Position numbers and translations under genes: made by a program. 64,000 bases of DNA from Clostridium beijerinckii HUN142 (lineage in GTDB: Bacteria > Bacillota > Clostridia > Clostridiales > Clostridiaceae): contig NZ_KK211337.1 of assembly GCF_000621745.1 (NCBI RefSeq), forward strand, positions 309,100 through 373,099, written 5' to 3'. This document shows, in pieces, positions 42,544 through 50,666 of the stretch (within the stretch, counting starts at the first letter, position 1; every line of letters starts with the position of its first letter). Under the pieces are notes generated by a model. It searched no databases. It saw only the letters and a list, made by a program, of their open reading frames with translations, and was not told the DNA's origin.

Positions 42544-43262
42544 TAATTTTACCAGCAATTGATATAATTGATGGCAAGCCAGTAAGATTGTATCAGGGAG
42601 ATTATAATAAAAAAGAAATTGTTGCAGATGATGTATTTGAAACAGCAAAATCTTTTCAGGATATTGGAGCAGAATATATACATTTAGTAGATCTAGATGG
42701 GGCTAAAAGTGGAAGTAATCAAAATCATGAGTTAGTAATTAAAATTGCTAAAGAACTTAATATTCCTGTGGAACTAGGTGGAGGAATAAGATCTTTTGAA
42801 ACTATTAGATATCTTTTAGATAATGGAGTAGCAAGAGCGATTCTTGGAACTATAGCAATGGAAGATGAAGAGTTACTAAAAAAGGCAATAGCAATATATG
42901 ACAGCAAAATAGCAGTGGGAATAGACTGTAAAGATGGTAAAGTATATGGAAGGGGATGGCTTGCAGCCAGTGACCTTGATTATATAGAATTTGCTAAAAA
43001 GATGGAGAATATGGGTGTTAAGAATATAATAGTAACCGATATTAGTAAAGATGGAACATTAGAAGGACCTAATGTGGAAATGCTTAAAGAACTTAAGAAA
43101 ACAGTAAGCATTGATATTACAGCTTCTGGTGGAATTAAGGATATTGAAAATATTAAAGAATTAAAAAGTATAGGCTTATATGGGGCAATAACAGGTAAAG
43201 CTATATATGCTAAAACATTGTCTTTAGAAAAAGCAGTAGAAATTTCTAAAGAGGGGAGATAA
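42540..43262 (+). CDS. hisA: ProFAR isomerase (phosphoribosyl-formimino-AICAR-P isomerase)
   Basis: A TIM-barrel isomerase that precedes the HisHF step. PAIDIIDGKPVRLYQGDY at the N-terminus with catalytic Asp8, VELGGGIRSFETIRYLLD near 78 and TDISKDGTLEGPNVEM near 165, whose aspartate is the second catalytic acid, and TASGGIKDIENI near 200. 240 residues. Confidence 0.95.
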   Translation: MIILPAIDIIDGKPVRLYQGDYNKKEIVADDVFETAKSFQDIGAEYIHLVDLDGAKSGSNQNHELVIKIAKELNIPVELGGGIRSFETIRYLLDNGVARAILGTIAMEDEELLKKAIAIYDSKIAVGIDCKDGKVYGRGWLAASDLDYIEFAKKMENMGVKNIIVTDISKDGTLEGPNVEMLKELKKTVSIDITASGGIKDIENIKELKSIGLYGAITGKAIYAKTLSLEKAVEISKEGR

Positions 43263-43266
43263 ACGG

Positions 43267-44028
43267 ATGCATACTAAGAGAATTATTCCATGCCTTGATG
43301 TAAAAGAAGGAAGAGTTGTTAAAGGAGTTAATTTTGAGGGATTGGTAGATGTAGGTGATCCTGTTGCGCTTGCAGAATATTATAATAGGCAAGGAGCGGA
43401 TGAATTAGTATTTTTAGATATAACAGCAACTCATGAAAAACGTGGCATAATGGAAAAAGTTGTTCAAAGTGTAGCCGAAAAAATTTTTATTCCATTTACA
43501 GTAGGTGGGGGACTTCAGACTTTAGATGATATAAAGTCAATACTTAGAGCAGGAGCAGATAAGGTGAGTTTAAATTCAGCGGCTGTTAGAAATAAAATGC
43601 TTATAAAAGAAGGGGCTTTCTATTTTGGAAGTCAATGTATAGTATTAGCAGCTGATGCGAAAAAAAGATCTGATAACACAGGATGGAATGTTGTAATAAA
43701 CGGAGGAAGAATTGACACAGGATTGGATTTGTTAGAGTGGATTGAAGAAGCAACAGCACTTGGAGCTGGAGAAATTCTTTTAACATCTATGGATGCAGAT
43801 GGAACCAAAAAAGGATTTGATTTAGAATTAACAAAAAATATAAGTGATATAACTAATGTTCCAGTAATAGCTTCAGGTGGATGCGGTTGTTTAGAAGATT
43901 TTTATGATGTATTTAAAGATAATATAGCAGATGCAGCACTTGCAGCCTCTCTTTTTCACTATGGGGAGCTAACTGTTGACGAGGTAAAGCAATATTTATA
44001 TGATAAAAATATTTCAGTACGTAGATAA
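43267..44028 (+). CDS. hisF: Imidazole glycerol phosphate synthase, cyclase subunit
   Basis: TIM-barrel cyclase that, with HisH, forms imidazole glycerol phosphate and AICAR. RIIPCLDVKEGRVVKGVNF carries catalytic Asp11, and TSMDADGTKKGFDLEL near 175 the second catalytic aspartate; FTVGGGLQTLDDI and VIASGGCGCLEDF bind phosphate. 253 residues, four bases after hisA. Confidence 0.95.
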   Translation: MHTKRIIPCLDVKEGRVVKGVNFEGLVDVGDPVALAEYYNRQGADELVFLDITATHEKRGIMEKVVQSVAEKIFIPFTVGGGLQTLDDIKSILRAGADKVSLNSAAVRNKMLIKEGAFYFGSQCIVLAADAKKRSDNTGWNVVINGGRIDTGLDLLEWIEEATALGAGEILLTSMDADGTKKGFDLELTKNISDITNVPVIASGGCGCLEDFYDVFKDNIADAALAASLFHYGELTVDEVKQYLYDKNISVRR

Positions 44029-44074
44029 GCCTGGCTGGATATAAAAGCAATTAGAACCACTTATAGTTTTTGTG

Positions 44075-44112
44075 AAATATATATTCATTTATCAAGGGAT
44101 ATATTTTTTTTA
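44075..44112 (+). terminator. Possible weak terminator between hisF and hisI
   Basis: AAATATAT (44075-44082) pairs with ATATATTT (44099-44106), followed by TTTTT. The stem is pure A/T and may permit readthrough into hisI-hisE. Confidence 0.3.
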
Positions 44113-44230
44113 GAATAAGCTTGTTAGAAAATAAAACTTTTGTAATATGGGTTTAATAAGTTGTATGATCTATGAAATATATTGATTTATAAAGAAGTAA
44201 TTAGTGTATACCTGAAGGGAGAAAATTATA

Positions 44231-44560
44231 ATGGAGATTTGTAAAAGAGTGGAACAAGTTGATTTTGAAAAGATGAATGGATTAATTCCAACTATAGTTC
44301 AAGATTATAAAACTAAAGAGGTTTTAATGCTAGCCTATATGTCAAAAGAAAGTTTAAATAAGACATTAGAAGATAATACAACTTGGTTTTATAGTAGAAG
44401 TAGAGATGAGCTTTGGAATAAAGGGGCAACTTCAGGACACTTTCAGCATGTGAAAGAAATAAAAATAGATTGTGATAATGATACTATTTTGATATTTGCG
44501 GAACAAGTAGGAGCAGCATGCCATACAGGAAATAGAACTTGTTTTTATAGAGATTTATAA
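44231..44560 (+). CDS. hisI: Phosphoribosyl-AMP cyclohydrolase
   Basis: Opens the adenine ring in step three of the pathway. IVQDYKTKEVLMLAYMSKES near 20-38, TWFYSRSRDELWNKGATSGH near 52-71, and the metal ligands in DCDNDTILI and CHTGNRTCFYRDL near the end. 109 residues, single-function form; the partner hisE is a separate gene 30 bases downstream. It lies 202 bases after hisF with a GAAGGGAG ribosome site. Confidence 0.95.
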   Translation: MEICKRVEQVDFEKMNGLIPTIVQDYKTKEVLMLAYMSKESLNKTLEDNTTWFYSRSRDELWNKGATSGHFQHVKEIKIDCDNDTILIFAEQVGAACHTGNRTCFYRDL

Positions 44561-44590
44561 TTTATAGATGGAAGTATTGGAGGATTAAAA

Positions 44591-44917
44591 ATGGATGAAA
44601 ATATAAGAGCTTTATATGAGACTATATTAAAAAGAAAAACAGAAGGTGAAGATGGATCTTATACGAAATATCTTTTCGAAAATGGAACAAACAAGATATT
44701 AAAAAAAGTTGGTGAAGAATGTACAGAAGTTATAATTAGTTGTAAAGAAAATAATAGAGAAGAACAAATAAATGAAATTTGTGATCTTACTTATCACTTA
44801 CTTGTTTTAATGGCTCAAATGAATATTTCACTTGAAGAAGTAGGCGCAGAGTTAGAAAAGAGAAGAACTAAAATTAACAATTTTAAAGGCGAGAGGAAAC
44901 CAATAACAAATGTTTAA
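44591..44917 (+). CDS. hisE: Phosphoribosyl-ATP pyrophosphatase
   Basis: Hydrolyses phosphoribosyl-ATP in step two. MazG-like all-alpha protein of 108 residues: GEDGSYTKYLFENGTNKILK then KVGEECTEVIISCKENN, with the acidic helix EECTE, and EICDLTYHLLVLMAQMN binding magnesium. TTGGAGG lies upstream of ATG 44591. Last gene of the his operon, followed by a good terminator. Confidence 0.95.
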   Translation: MDENIRALYETILKRKTEGEDGSYTKYLFENGTNKILKKVGEECTEVIISCKENNREEQINEICDLTYHLLVLMAQMNISLEEVGAELEKRRTKINNFKGERKPITNV

Positions 44918-44960
44918 ATAAATTCTATTTGCAGTGAAGCAAAATTGGAATTAAAAAAGT

Positions 44961-44990
44961 AGGATTGTTTATTTTGACAATCCTTTTTTG
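44961..44990 (+). terminator. Terminator of the his operon
   Basis: AGGATTGT (44961-44968) pairs with ACAATCCT (44977-44984), followed by TTTTTTG. Confidence 0.85.
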
Positions 44991-45100
44991 ATGTTAAGAT
45001 GTTGAAATTTGAGTAATATATGTTTAAGAATTTCAAAATTTTAACGGTTGATTGTCAATTATAAGTTGAGTATTATAATATTATATACAAGCAAAGTAAG

Positions 45101-45371
45101 TTTTTATACTATAGGAATTTATATTGGAGTGAAATCTGTGACAGGATTATGAAAAAGGCTGATTCAGAAAGTTACGTTTCAAAAGAGAATAAAAAAGAAA
45201 ATATATTCGCCTGCATAAAATGTTTTTATATTCAGCATAGCTGCCATTTCTGATGTGCAGATTTTTATCACATGTGTTCGAAAAAGGTAGATGCGTAAAA
45301 AATATACACATATGAAAAGAGTGCGAAGCACAATACGGAACTTAACCATAATCGCCTGCGATTTTGTTCTT
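45101..45371. repeat. Dispersed intergenic repeat, family 1, copy B (longest)
   Basis: Shares with copy A (15221-15432) the blocks TAGGAATTTATATT, GAGAATAAAAA(A/G)GAAAATATA, ATTCGCCTG, CACATG(T/C)GTTCGAAA, AGATGCGTAAAAAA and TCGCCTGCGATTTTGTTCTT. It additionally contains the GTGC-GAA-GCAC hairpin module at 45321-45331, also present at 493-503. Confidence 0.65.
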
Positions 45372-45402
45372 AATTATAAGCAAGAATACTTATAGTATTA
45401 AA

Positions 45403-45546
45403 TATAAAAAAGAAAACCTGTATATATAGTACAGGTTTTCGCATGTCCACTCGAGAAAGGAAATAAATGAACATGTTATTGTGGGTTTATAAAATTTTAT
45501 GGCGATAAACCATAAAGTGTATGGGCATATTTGTTACAATATTGAT
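45403..45546 (-). ncRNA. Candidate small RNA (promoter plus terminator, no gene)
   Basis: On the minus strand TTGTTT (45580-45575), 16 bases and TATAAT (45558-45553) form a promoter, and AAAACCTGTA (45439-45430) pairs with TACAGGTTTT (45422-45413), followed by CTTTTTTATA, a strong terminator. The roughly 140-base transcript between has further pairing (GGTTTAT with ATAAACC). No open frame with a ribosome site lies in it on this strand. It could be a regulatory RNA. Confidence 0.45.
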
Positions 45547-45808
45547 AATTTAATTATACAATAATCACAAAAAAAAACAATAATTTTTTATATTATGACA
45601 ATTAAAATATAAGAGAAATAATTAAAGTTTACGTTACTAAATAAAAACCTTTTTGTATAGAAAAAAATTATAAGGAATTTATAGGTGTATAATATAGATA
45701 TTATGTAGAAACTAATTTAAATTTGGTATAGGTTAAAAAATGAAAATTATATATTGAAATATATAAATAACAAATTAAAAAATAAAATAATGTATGTAGG
45801 AGAAAGAA

Positions 45809-46003
45809 ATGATTGAAATATATAAGGAAGACTTATTAAAAGATACTATAGATTATGAAGAGTATTCAGAAAATGTTTGTAAGCTAACACTAGAGGAATT
45901 AAAAAAAGAAGGGTTATTGAAATGCGGGGGGTGCTGTTTAAAGGGAGAAAATAAAAAAGATAAGTGCTCAAGTTGCAATAGTAAGAACAGTTGTAAAAAG
46001 TGA
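45809..46003 (+). CDS. Small Cys-rich protein (64 residues)
   Basis: The first 37 residues are acidic and helical (KDTIDYEEYSENVCKLTLEE); the last 27 hold seven cysteines in CGGCC, CSSC and a final C, on a Lys-rich background. The pattern suggests zinc or iron-sulphur binding or disulphide formation. GTAGGAGAAAG precedes ATG 45809 at a good distance, so it is likely translated. I know no named family. Confidence 0.65.
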   Translation: MIEIYKEDLLKDTIDYEEYSENVCKLTLEELKKEGLLKCGGCCLKGENKKDKCSSCNSKNSCKK

Positions 46004-46132
46004 TATTATTTTTTGATCTAGGATTATATGATTACAAAAATATAAAATATATTGTAGATTTAAACAAAAGAATAATATATAATGAATTTGTTTATATTAT
46101 AATACGTTAGAAAGATTTGGAGGGGGCCATCT

Positions 46133-46948
46133 TTGGGAAAGCCAAGTATTTTTAGTAGAGAATATGAAAAAAGGATGAAGCGAAGAAGAAGAAATGCGAT
46201 AATAATATTTTTGGCAATAATATTAATAACATCTGCGCTATCAATTAAAATAGCGTATAATCCAATAGATTATAAAAATATTAAACAAAATATACAGGCA
46301 TGGATTGATAGTGATACTAATAATTCTTCAGAACAAACCAAAGCAGAAAAAGAAGAAACATCTAGTGAAAAAAAAGATGAGGAAGTAGTTAAAGAAGAAC
46401 CTCAAAAATCGGTAGAAGAATACATAAATGTAACTCTAGCGAGTGGAAATACTGCAAAAGCTATTTATGTAGATGATGCTAATACCGGAAAAGTATTTAA
46501 AACTTTAGATACTACTGATAATGGAGTTAGTTACAGCATAAGTCCATCTGGTAAGGAAATAATTGTAGAAGATACAAATTCAATAATCACATTATATAAT
46601 TTAGATGGAACAAACAAGGTGATATCTAAGGATCAATATGTATCTACGAGTGGAAGTGTATTTACTAAAGAAGCTACAATTCAATCAAATCCCAAATACT
46701 TATGGAATCAAAAGCCAAAATTTATTAGTGAAGATAAAATAATTTTTGTTACTAATAGGCCATATTTTGGAGGCGCTAATCTTAAACAGTATTTATGGAT
46801 GACTGATATTTCAACTAATGAAGATAAGGTTCTCTGGGATTTAGCTGGAGCTAATATAGAAATTGGTGAAAAGGAAGAAAAAGGTGTTAAAATTACTGTT
46901 GATGGTAGAATTTATTTTATAGATGTAAATGGTAATTATATTCAATAG
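46133..46948 (+). CDS. Uncharacterised membrane-anchored protein
   Basis: 271 residues. A basic cytoplasmic start (KRMKRRRRN) leads into one membrane helix (about 22-40: AIIIFLAIILITSAL), then a Glu/Lys-rich linker (about 60-90) and an extracellular beta-rich domain. Repeated strands with turns such as YSISPSGKEIIVEDTN and PKFISEDKIIFVTNRPYFGG resemble beta-propeller-like blades, though too few for a full propeller. Start TTG 46133 after GGAGGGGG. Immediately upstream of tig but with a promoter in between; function unknown. Confidence 0.7.
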   Translation: MGKPSIFSREYEKRMKRRRRNAIIIFLAIILITSALSIKIAYNPIDYKNIKQNIQAWIDSDTNNSSEQTKAEKEETSSEKKDEEVVKEEPQKSVEEYINVTLASGNTAKAIYVDDANTGKVFKTLDTTDNGVSYSISPSGKEIIVEDTNSIITLYNLDGTNKVISKDQYVSTSGSVFTKEATIQSNPKYLWNQKPKFISEDKIIFVTNRPYFGGANLKQYLWMTDISTNEDKVLWDLAGANIEIGEKEEKGVKITVDGRIYFIDVNGNYIQ

Positions 46949-46968
46949 AGATAATATTAATAAATTAT

Positions 46969-46998
46969 TTGATAAGATTTAAGGGTTTATGGTATAAT
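46969..46998 (+). promoter_or_regulatory. Promoter of tig
   Basis: TTGATA (46969-46974), 18 bases, TATAAT (46993-46998). It starts transcription about 40 bases before the trigger-factor gene. Confidence 0.65.
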
Positions 46999-47043
46999 GA
47001 CTTAGTTAAATTAGATGCACACTATTTAGGAGGAAAGAATAAA

Positions 47044-48327
47044 ATGAAAGCTAAAGTGGAAAAAATAGAAACAAATGTGATAAAATTAGAAATAAGGGTT
47101 GAAGCTGAAAAATTCGATGCAGCCTTAACTAAAGCTTATAATAAGAATAAGGGCAGATATAATATACCTGGATTTAGAAAAGGAAAAGTTCCTATGGCAA
47201 TGGTTAAAAAGTTCTATGGAGTTGAAGTATTCTATGATGATGCTGTTAATTTTGCTATAGACGAATCATATCCAGAAGCATTAAATACAGAAAATATTAG
47301 ACCTGTAGATTATCCACAAATTGATATAGTAGAATTAGGAGAAGGTAAGGAATTAGTTTATACTGCTACAGTTACTACGTATCCAGAAGTAGAACTTGGA
47401 GAGTATAAAGGATTAGATATAAAGAAACCTGTATATGAAGTAGAAGTTGCTGAAATAGATAAGCAAATTAAAGAAATGCAAGAAAAAAATGCTAGAATAG
47501 AAGTTAAAACAGAGGGAAATATAGCTAAGGGTGATATAGCTGTTATTGATTTTAAAGGATACATAGACGGAGTTGCTTTTGAAGGCGGAGAAGGCGTTGA
47601 TTATTCTTTAGAAATAGGTTCTGGTACTTTTATTGATAACTTTGAAGAACAATTAATCGGTTTAGCTGTAGGGGATAAAAAAGAAATAAACGTTACTTTC
47701 CCAGAAGCTTATGGAAAAGAAGAATTAAACGGAAAGCCAGCAATGTTTGAAGTTGAAATTAAGTCAATTAAAGTTAAAGAATTGCCAGAATTAGATGATG
47801 AATTTGCTAAAGATGTGGCAGCAGTTGATACTTTTGAAGAACTAAAAGAAAATCTTAAAAATACATTAGAAAAGAATAACAATGAGAAAGCAGAAAGAGA
47901 ATTTGAAGAAGCTGTTATAACTGCAGCAATTGAAAACTCAAAAATGGACGTTCCAGAGGTTATGGTAAACAAAGAAATTGATGCCATGATGCAAGATCTT
48001 GAAGGAAGATTAAAATATCAAGGTTTAAGTTTAGAACAATACATGGAGTTTACAGGAAATACAACTGAAAAAATGAGAGACTTTATGAAAGAAAATGCAG
48101 AAAGAAAAGTTAAAGCTGACTTAGTTCTTGAAGCTATTGCAAAAACAGAAGAAATTAAAGCAACTGAAGAAGAATTAAATGCAAAAGCTTTAGAATTAGG
48201 AAAAATTTATGGACCAAAAGATCCAGAAAAAATGGCTAAAATTTTAGTTAAGTCTCAAAAAGACATGATTGAAAAAGATATAATATTAGAAAATACTTTA
48301 AAATTCTTAAAAGAAAATTGCAAATAA
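47044..48327 (+). CDS. tig: Trigger factor (ribosome-associated chaperone, peptidyl-prolyl isomerase)
   Basis: Binds near the ribosome exit tunnel and protects nascent chains. 427 residues: N-terminal ribosome-binding domain with the signature GFRKGKVPMAMV near 43-54, a FKBP-type isomerase domain at about 150-240 (GDIAVIDFKGYIDGVAFEGG), then the helical chaperone domain. ATG 47044 after TTAGGAGGAAAG is preferred; the frame is open upstream, but that part overlaps the promoter. It heads a protein-quality cluster with clpP, clpX, lonB and lonA. Confidence 0.96.
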   Translation: MKAKVEKIETNVIKLEIRVEAEKFDAALTKAYNKNKGRYNIPGFRKGKVPMAMVKKFYGVEVFYDDAVNFAIDESYPEALNTENIRPVDYPQIDIVELGEGKELVYTATVTTYPEVELGEYKGLDIKKPVYEVEVAEIDKQIKEMQEKNARIEVKTEGNIAKGDIAVIDFKGYIDGVAFEGGEGVDYSLEIGSGTFIDNFEEQLIGLAVGDKKEINVTFPEAYGKEELNGKPAMFEVEIKSIKVKELPELDDEFAKDVAAVDTFEELKENLKNTLEKNNNEKAEREFEEAVITAAIENSKMDVPEVMVNKEIDAMMQDLEGRLKYQGLSLEQYMEFTGNTTEKMRDFMKENAERKVKADLVLEAIAKTEEIKATEEELNAKALELGKIYGPKDPEKMAKILVKSQKDMIEKDIILENTLKFLKENCK

Positions 48328-48365
48328 TTTATTTTAATATATAATATAAAATGAGTATACCAATT

Positions 48366-48402
48366 ATAAATTGCCAGAAAAAAATTTTTTCTGGCAATTT
48401 AT
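48366..48402 (+). terminator. Terminator of tig
   Basis: AAATTGCCAGAAA pairs with TTTCTGGCAATTT (48368-48400) with the intervening A/T run also able to pair. Followed by ATTCAAAT, so possibly leaky. Confidence 0.6.
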
Positions 48403-48413
48403 TCAAATAATAA

Positions 48414-48442
48414 TTAACAAAGCGATAAAAAAAATATATAAT
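48414..48442 (+). promoter_or_regulatory. Promoter of clpP
   Basis: TTAACA (48414-48419), 17 bases, TATAAT (48437-48442), 40 bases before clpP. No CtsR-type heptad repeat is visible around it. Confidence 0.55.
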
Positions 48443-48481
48443 TAAAATTAGAAAAAGTATAATAGTAAAAGGAGGATTTAT

Positions 48482-49081
48482 ATGGCTTTAGTACCTATGG
48501 TTGTAGAACAAACAAGTAGAGGAGAACGTTCCTATGATATATTTTCACGATTATTAAAAGAAAGAATAATCATGTTAAGTGGAGAAGTGAATGATGATAG
48601 TGCTAATTTAATAGTAGCACAATTATTATTTTTAGAAAGTGAAGATCCAGATAAAGATATATATATATATATAAATAGTCCAGGAGGATCAATAACAGCT
48701 GGAAATGCTATATATGATACTATGCAATATATTAAGTGTGACGTATCAACAATATGTATAGGAATGGCAGCTTCAATGGGAGCATTTTTACTTTCTTCTG
48801 GAACAAAAGGAAAGAGATTTGCACTTCCAAATGCTGAGGTTATGATACATCAACCACTAGGCGGTTTTCAAGGTCAAGCGACAGATTTTGAAATACATGC
48901 TAAAAGAATATTAAAGATGAAAGAAACTTTAAATAGAATTCTAAGTGAAAATACTGGTAAGTCTTTAGAAACAATTAAAGCAGATGTAGAAAGAGATAAT
49001 TTTATGAGTGCAGAAGAAGCTAAGGCTTATGGGTTAGTTGATGAAGTAATAACTACGCATAAAATAGGAAAAGATAAATAA
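48482..49081 (+). CDS. clpP: ATP-dependent Clp protease proteolytic subunit
   Basis: Serine peptidase forming the double-ring chamber. The catalytic Ser98 is in GMAASMGAFLLSSG and His123 in VMIHQPLGG; the third residue is an Asp near 172 in VERDNFMSAEEA. 199 residues including a short propeptide-like start. AAAGGAGG precedes ATG 48482. Adjacent to clpX, its unfoldase partner. Confidence 0.97.
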   Translation: MALVPMVVEQTSRGERSYDIFSRLLKERIIMLSGEVNDDSANLIVAQLLFLESEDPDKDIYIYINSPGGSITAGNAIYDTMQYIKCDVSTICIGMAASMGAFLLSSGTKGKRFALPNAEVMIHQPLGGFQGQATDFEIHAKRILKMKETLNRILSENTGKSLETIKADVERDNFMSAEEAKAYGLVDEVITTHKIGKDK

Positions 49082-49122
49082 GATTGAATTTTCAATTTAT
49101 ACGTTTTAAGTGAGGTGAATGT

Positions 49123-50412
49123 ATGGCTAAATATGATGAAAAGAAGCAGTTAAAGTGTTCTTTCTGTGGTAAAACTCAGGAACAAGTAAAAAGATTAATT
49201 GCAGGTCCAGGAGTGTATATTTGTGATGAATGTATTGATTTATGTTCTGAAATTATAGCAGATGAATTTCAAGAAACTGTTGATTTTGACCCTAAAAGTG
49301 TACCAAAGCCAAATGAGATTAAAGAATACTTAGATTCTTATGTCATTGGGCAGGAAAGAGCAAAAAAATCTTTAGCAGTAGCAGTTTATAATCATTATAA
49401 AAGAATTAATACTAATAAAGAGGATATTGATGTTGAGTTATCAAAAAGTAATATTTTATTACTAGGACCAACTGGTTCGGGTAAAACATTACTTGCTCAG
49501 ACATTAGCAAGATTTTTGAATGTACCTTTTGCAATTGCCGATGCTACAACATTAACAGAAGCAGGATATGTTGGAGAAGATGTAGAAAACATTCTTCTTA
49601 AATTAATACAGAATGCAGATTATGACGTAGAAAAAGCCGAAAGAGGTATCATTTATATAGATGAAATAGATAAGATTGCTAGAAAGTCAGAAAATCCATC
49701 TATTACTCGTGATGTATCAGGCGAAGGTGTTCAACAAGCATTGTTAAAGATATTAGAAGGAACCGTTGCATCAGTTCCGCCACAAGGTGGAAGAAAACAT
49801 CCTCATCAAGAATTTATCCAAATAAATACTTCTAATATATTATTTATTTGTGGTGGAGCTTTTGATGGCGTTGATAAAATAATAGAAAATAGAACAAGAA
49901 AGAGTTCTATGGGATTTGGAGCACAAATTCAAGCTAAACATGAAAAGGATGTTGGAAGCTTACTTAAAGAAATTATGCCAGCAGACTTATTAAAGTTTGG
50001 ATTAATTCCAGAATTTGTTGGAAGACTTCCAATACTTGTTACGTTAGAGTCTTTAGATAAAGAAGCTTTAATTCAAATTTTAACTAAACCTAAAAATGCT
50101 CTTGTAAAACAATATAAAAAATTATTTGAGTTAGATGATGTTAAGTTAGAGTTTGATGAAAAATCATTAGTTGCAATTGCCGAAGAAGCAATTAGCAGAC
50201 AGACAGGTGCTAGAGGTTTAAGAGCTATTATTGAAGATATAATGAATGAGATAATGTATGAGATACCTTCTGATAATAGAATAACTAATGTTGTAATAAC
50301 TGAAGAAGCTATTAAAGAGAAAAAACAACCTAGAATTGAAAGAATAGAAGAAGGAAAGATTAGACCGACTTTAGTAAAAGCTAGAACTAAAAAAGATATT
50401 GAATCAGCTTAA
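49123..50412 (+). CDS. clpX: Clp protease ATP-binding subunit ClpX
   Basis: Hexameric unfoldase delivering substrates to ClpP. N-terminal zinc-binding domain with Cys12, Cys15, Cys34 and Cys37; Walker A GPTGSGKT near 114; Walker B IIYIDEIDKI near 178; the ClpP-docking loop is the VGFGAQI-like GFGAQIQ near 264. 429 residues. GAGGTG precedes ATG 49123. Confidence 0.97.
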   Translation: MAKYDEKKQLKCSFCGKTQEQVKRLIAGPGVYICDECIDLCSEIIADEFQETVDFDPKSVPKPNEIKEYLDSYVIGQERAKKSLAVAVYNHYKRINTNKEDIDVELSKSNILLLGPTGSGKTLLAQTLARFLNVPFAIADATTLTEAGYVGEDVENILLKLIQNADYDVEKAERGIIYIDEIDKIARKSENPSITRDVSGEGVQQALLKILEGTVASVPPQGGRKHPHQEFIQINTSNILFICGGAFDGVDKIIENRTRKSSMGFGAQIQAKHEKDVGSLLKEIMPADLLKFGLIPEFVGRLPILVTLESLDKEALIQILTKPKNALVKQYKKLFELDDVKLEFDEKSLVAIAEEAISRQTGARGLRAIIEDIMNEIMYEIPSDNRITNVVITEEAIKEKKQPRIERIEEGKIRPTLVKARTKKDIESA

Positions 50413-50425
50413 TATTAGCGAGGAT

Positions 50426-50470
50426 AATAAGTCAGTATATATTTTTAAAATATATACTGACTTATTTAGC
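50426..50470 (+). terminator. Hairpin after clpX, probable terminator
   Basis: AATAAGTCAGTATATA (50426-50441) pairs perfectly with TATATACTGACTTATT (50451-50466), 16 pairs. There is no long T-tract behind it, so termination may be partial. Confidence 0.55.
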
Positions 50471-50666
50471 GTTAGCGTCTTTTAATAAATTTTTGTTATT
50501 TTAAATATTGGATTATTTTTATTTATATTTCAAAATCAAGAATATATTTGCAATAATAAGCAAATAATACTAATAATAAAAATTGAAGGAGGCAAAGTAT
50601 ATTTACTTTAGTAATAATAAGGAAAGCAAATGTATATATTATTAAATGTAAGTATATTCAAAGATT

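Larger units (their letters stand above)
44918..45808. other. Long intergenic region after the his operon
   Basis: About 890 bases: his terminator (44961-44990), family 1 repeat copy B (45101-45371), a candidate minus-strand small RNA (45403-45546) with its promoter, and then about 200 A/T-rich bases that must contain the promoter of the small Cys-rich gene at 45809. No other protein gene is supported. Confidence 0.65.

Noticed and set aside
46969..47043. 25-residue N-terminal extension of trigger factor
   Set aside because: This stretch contains the tig promoter, and the ATG at 47044 has a strong ribosome site and gives the conserved N-terminus.
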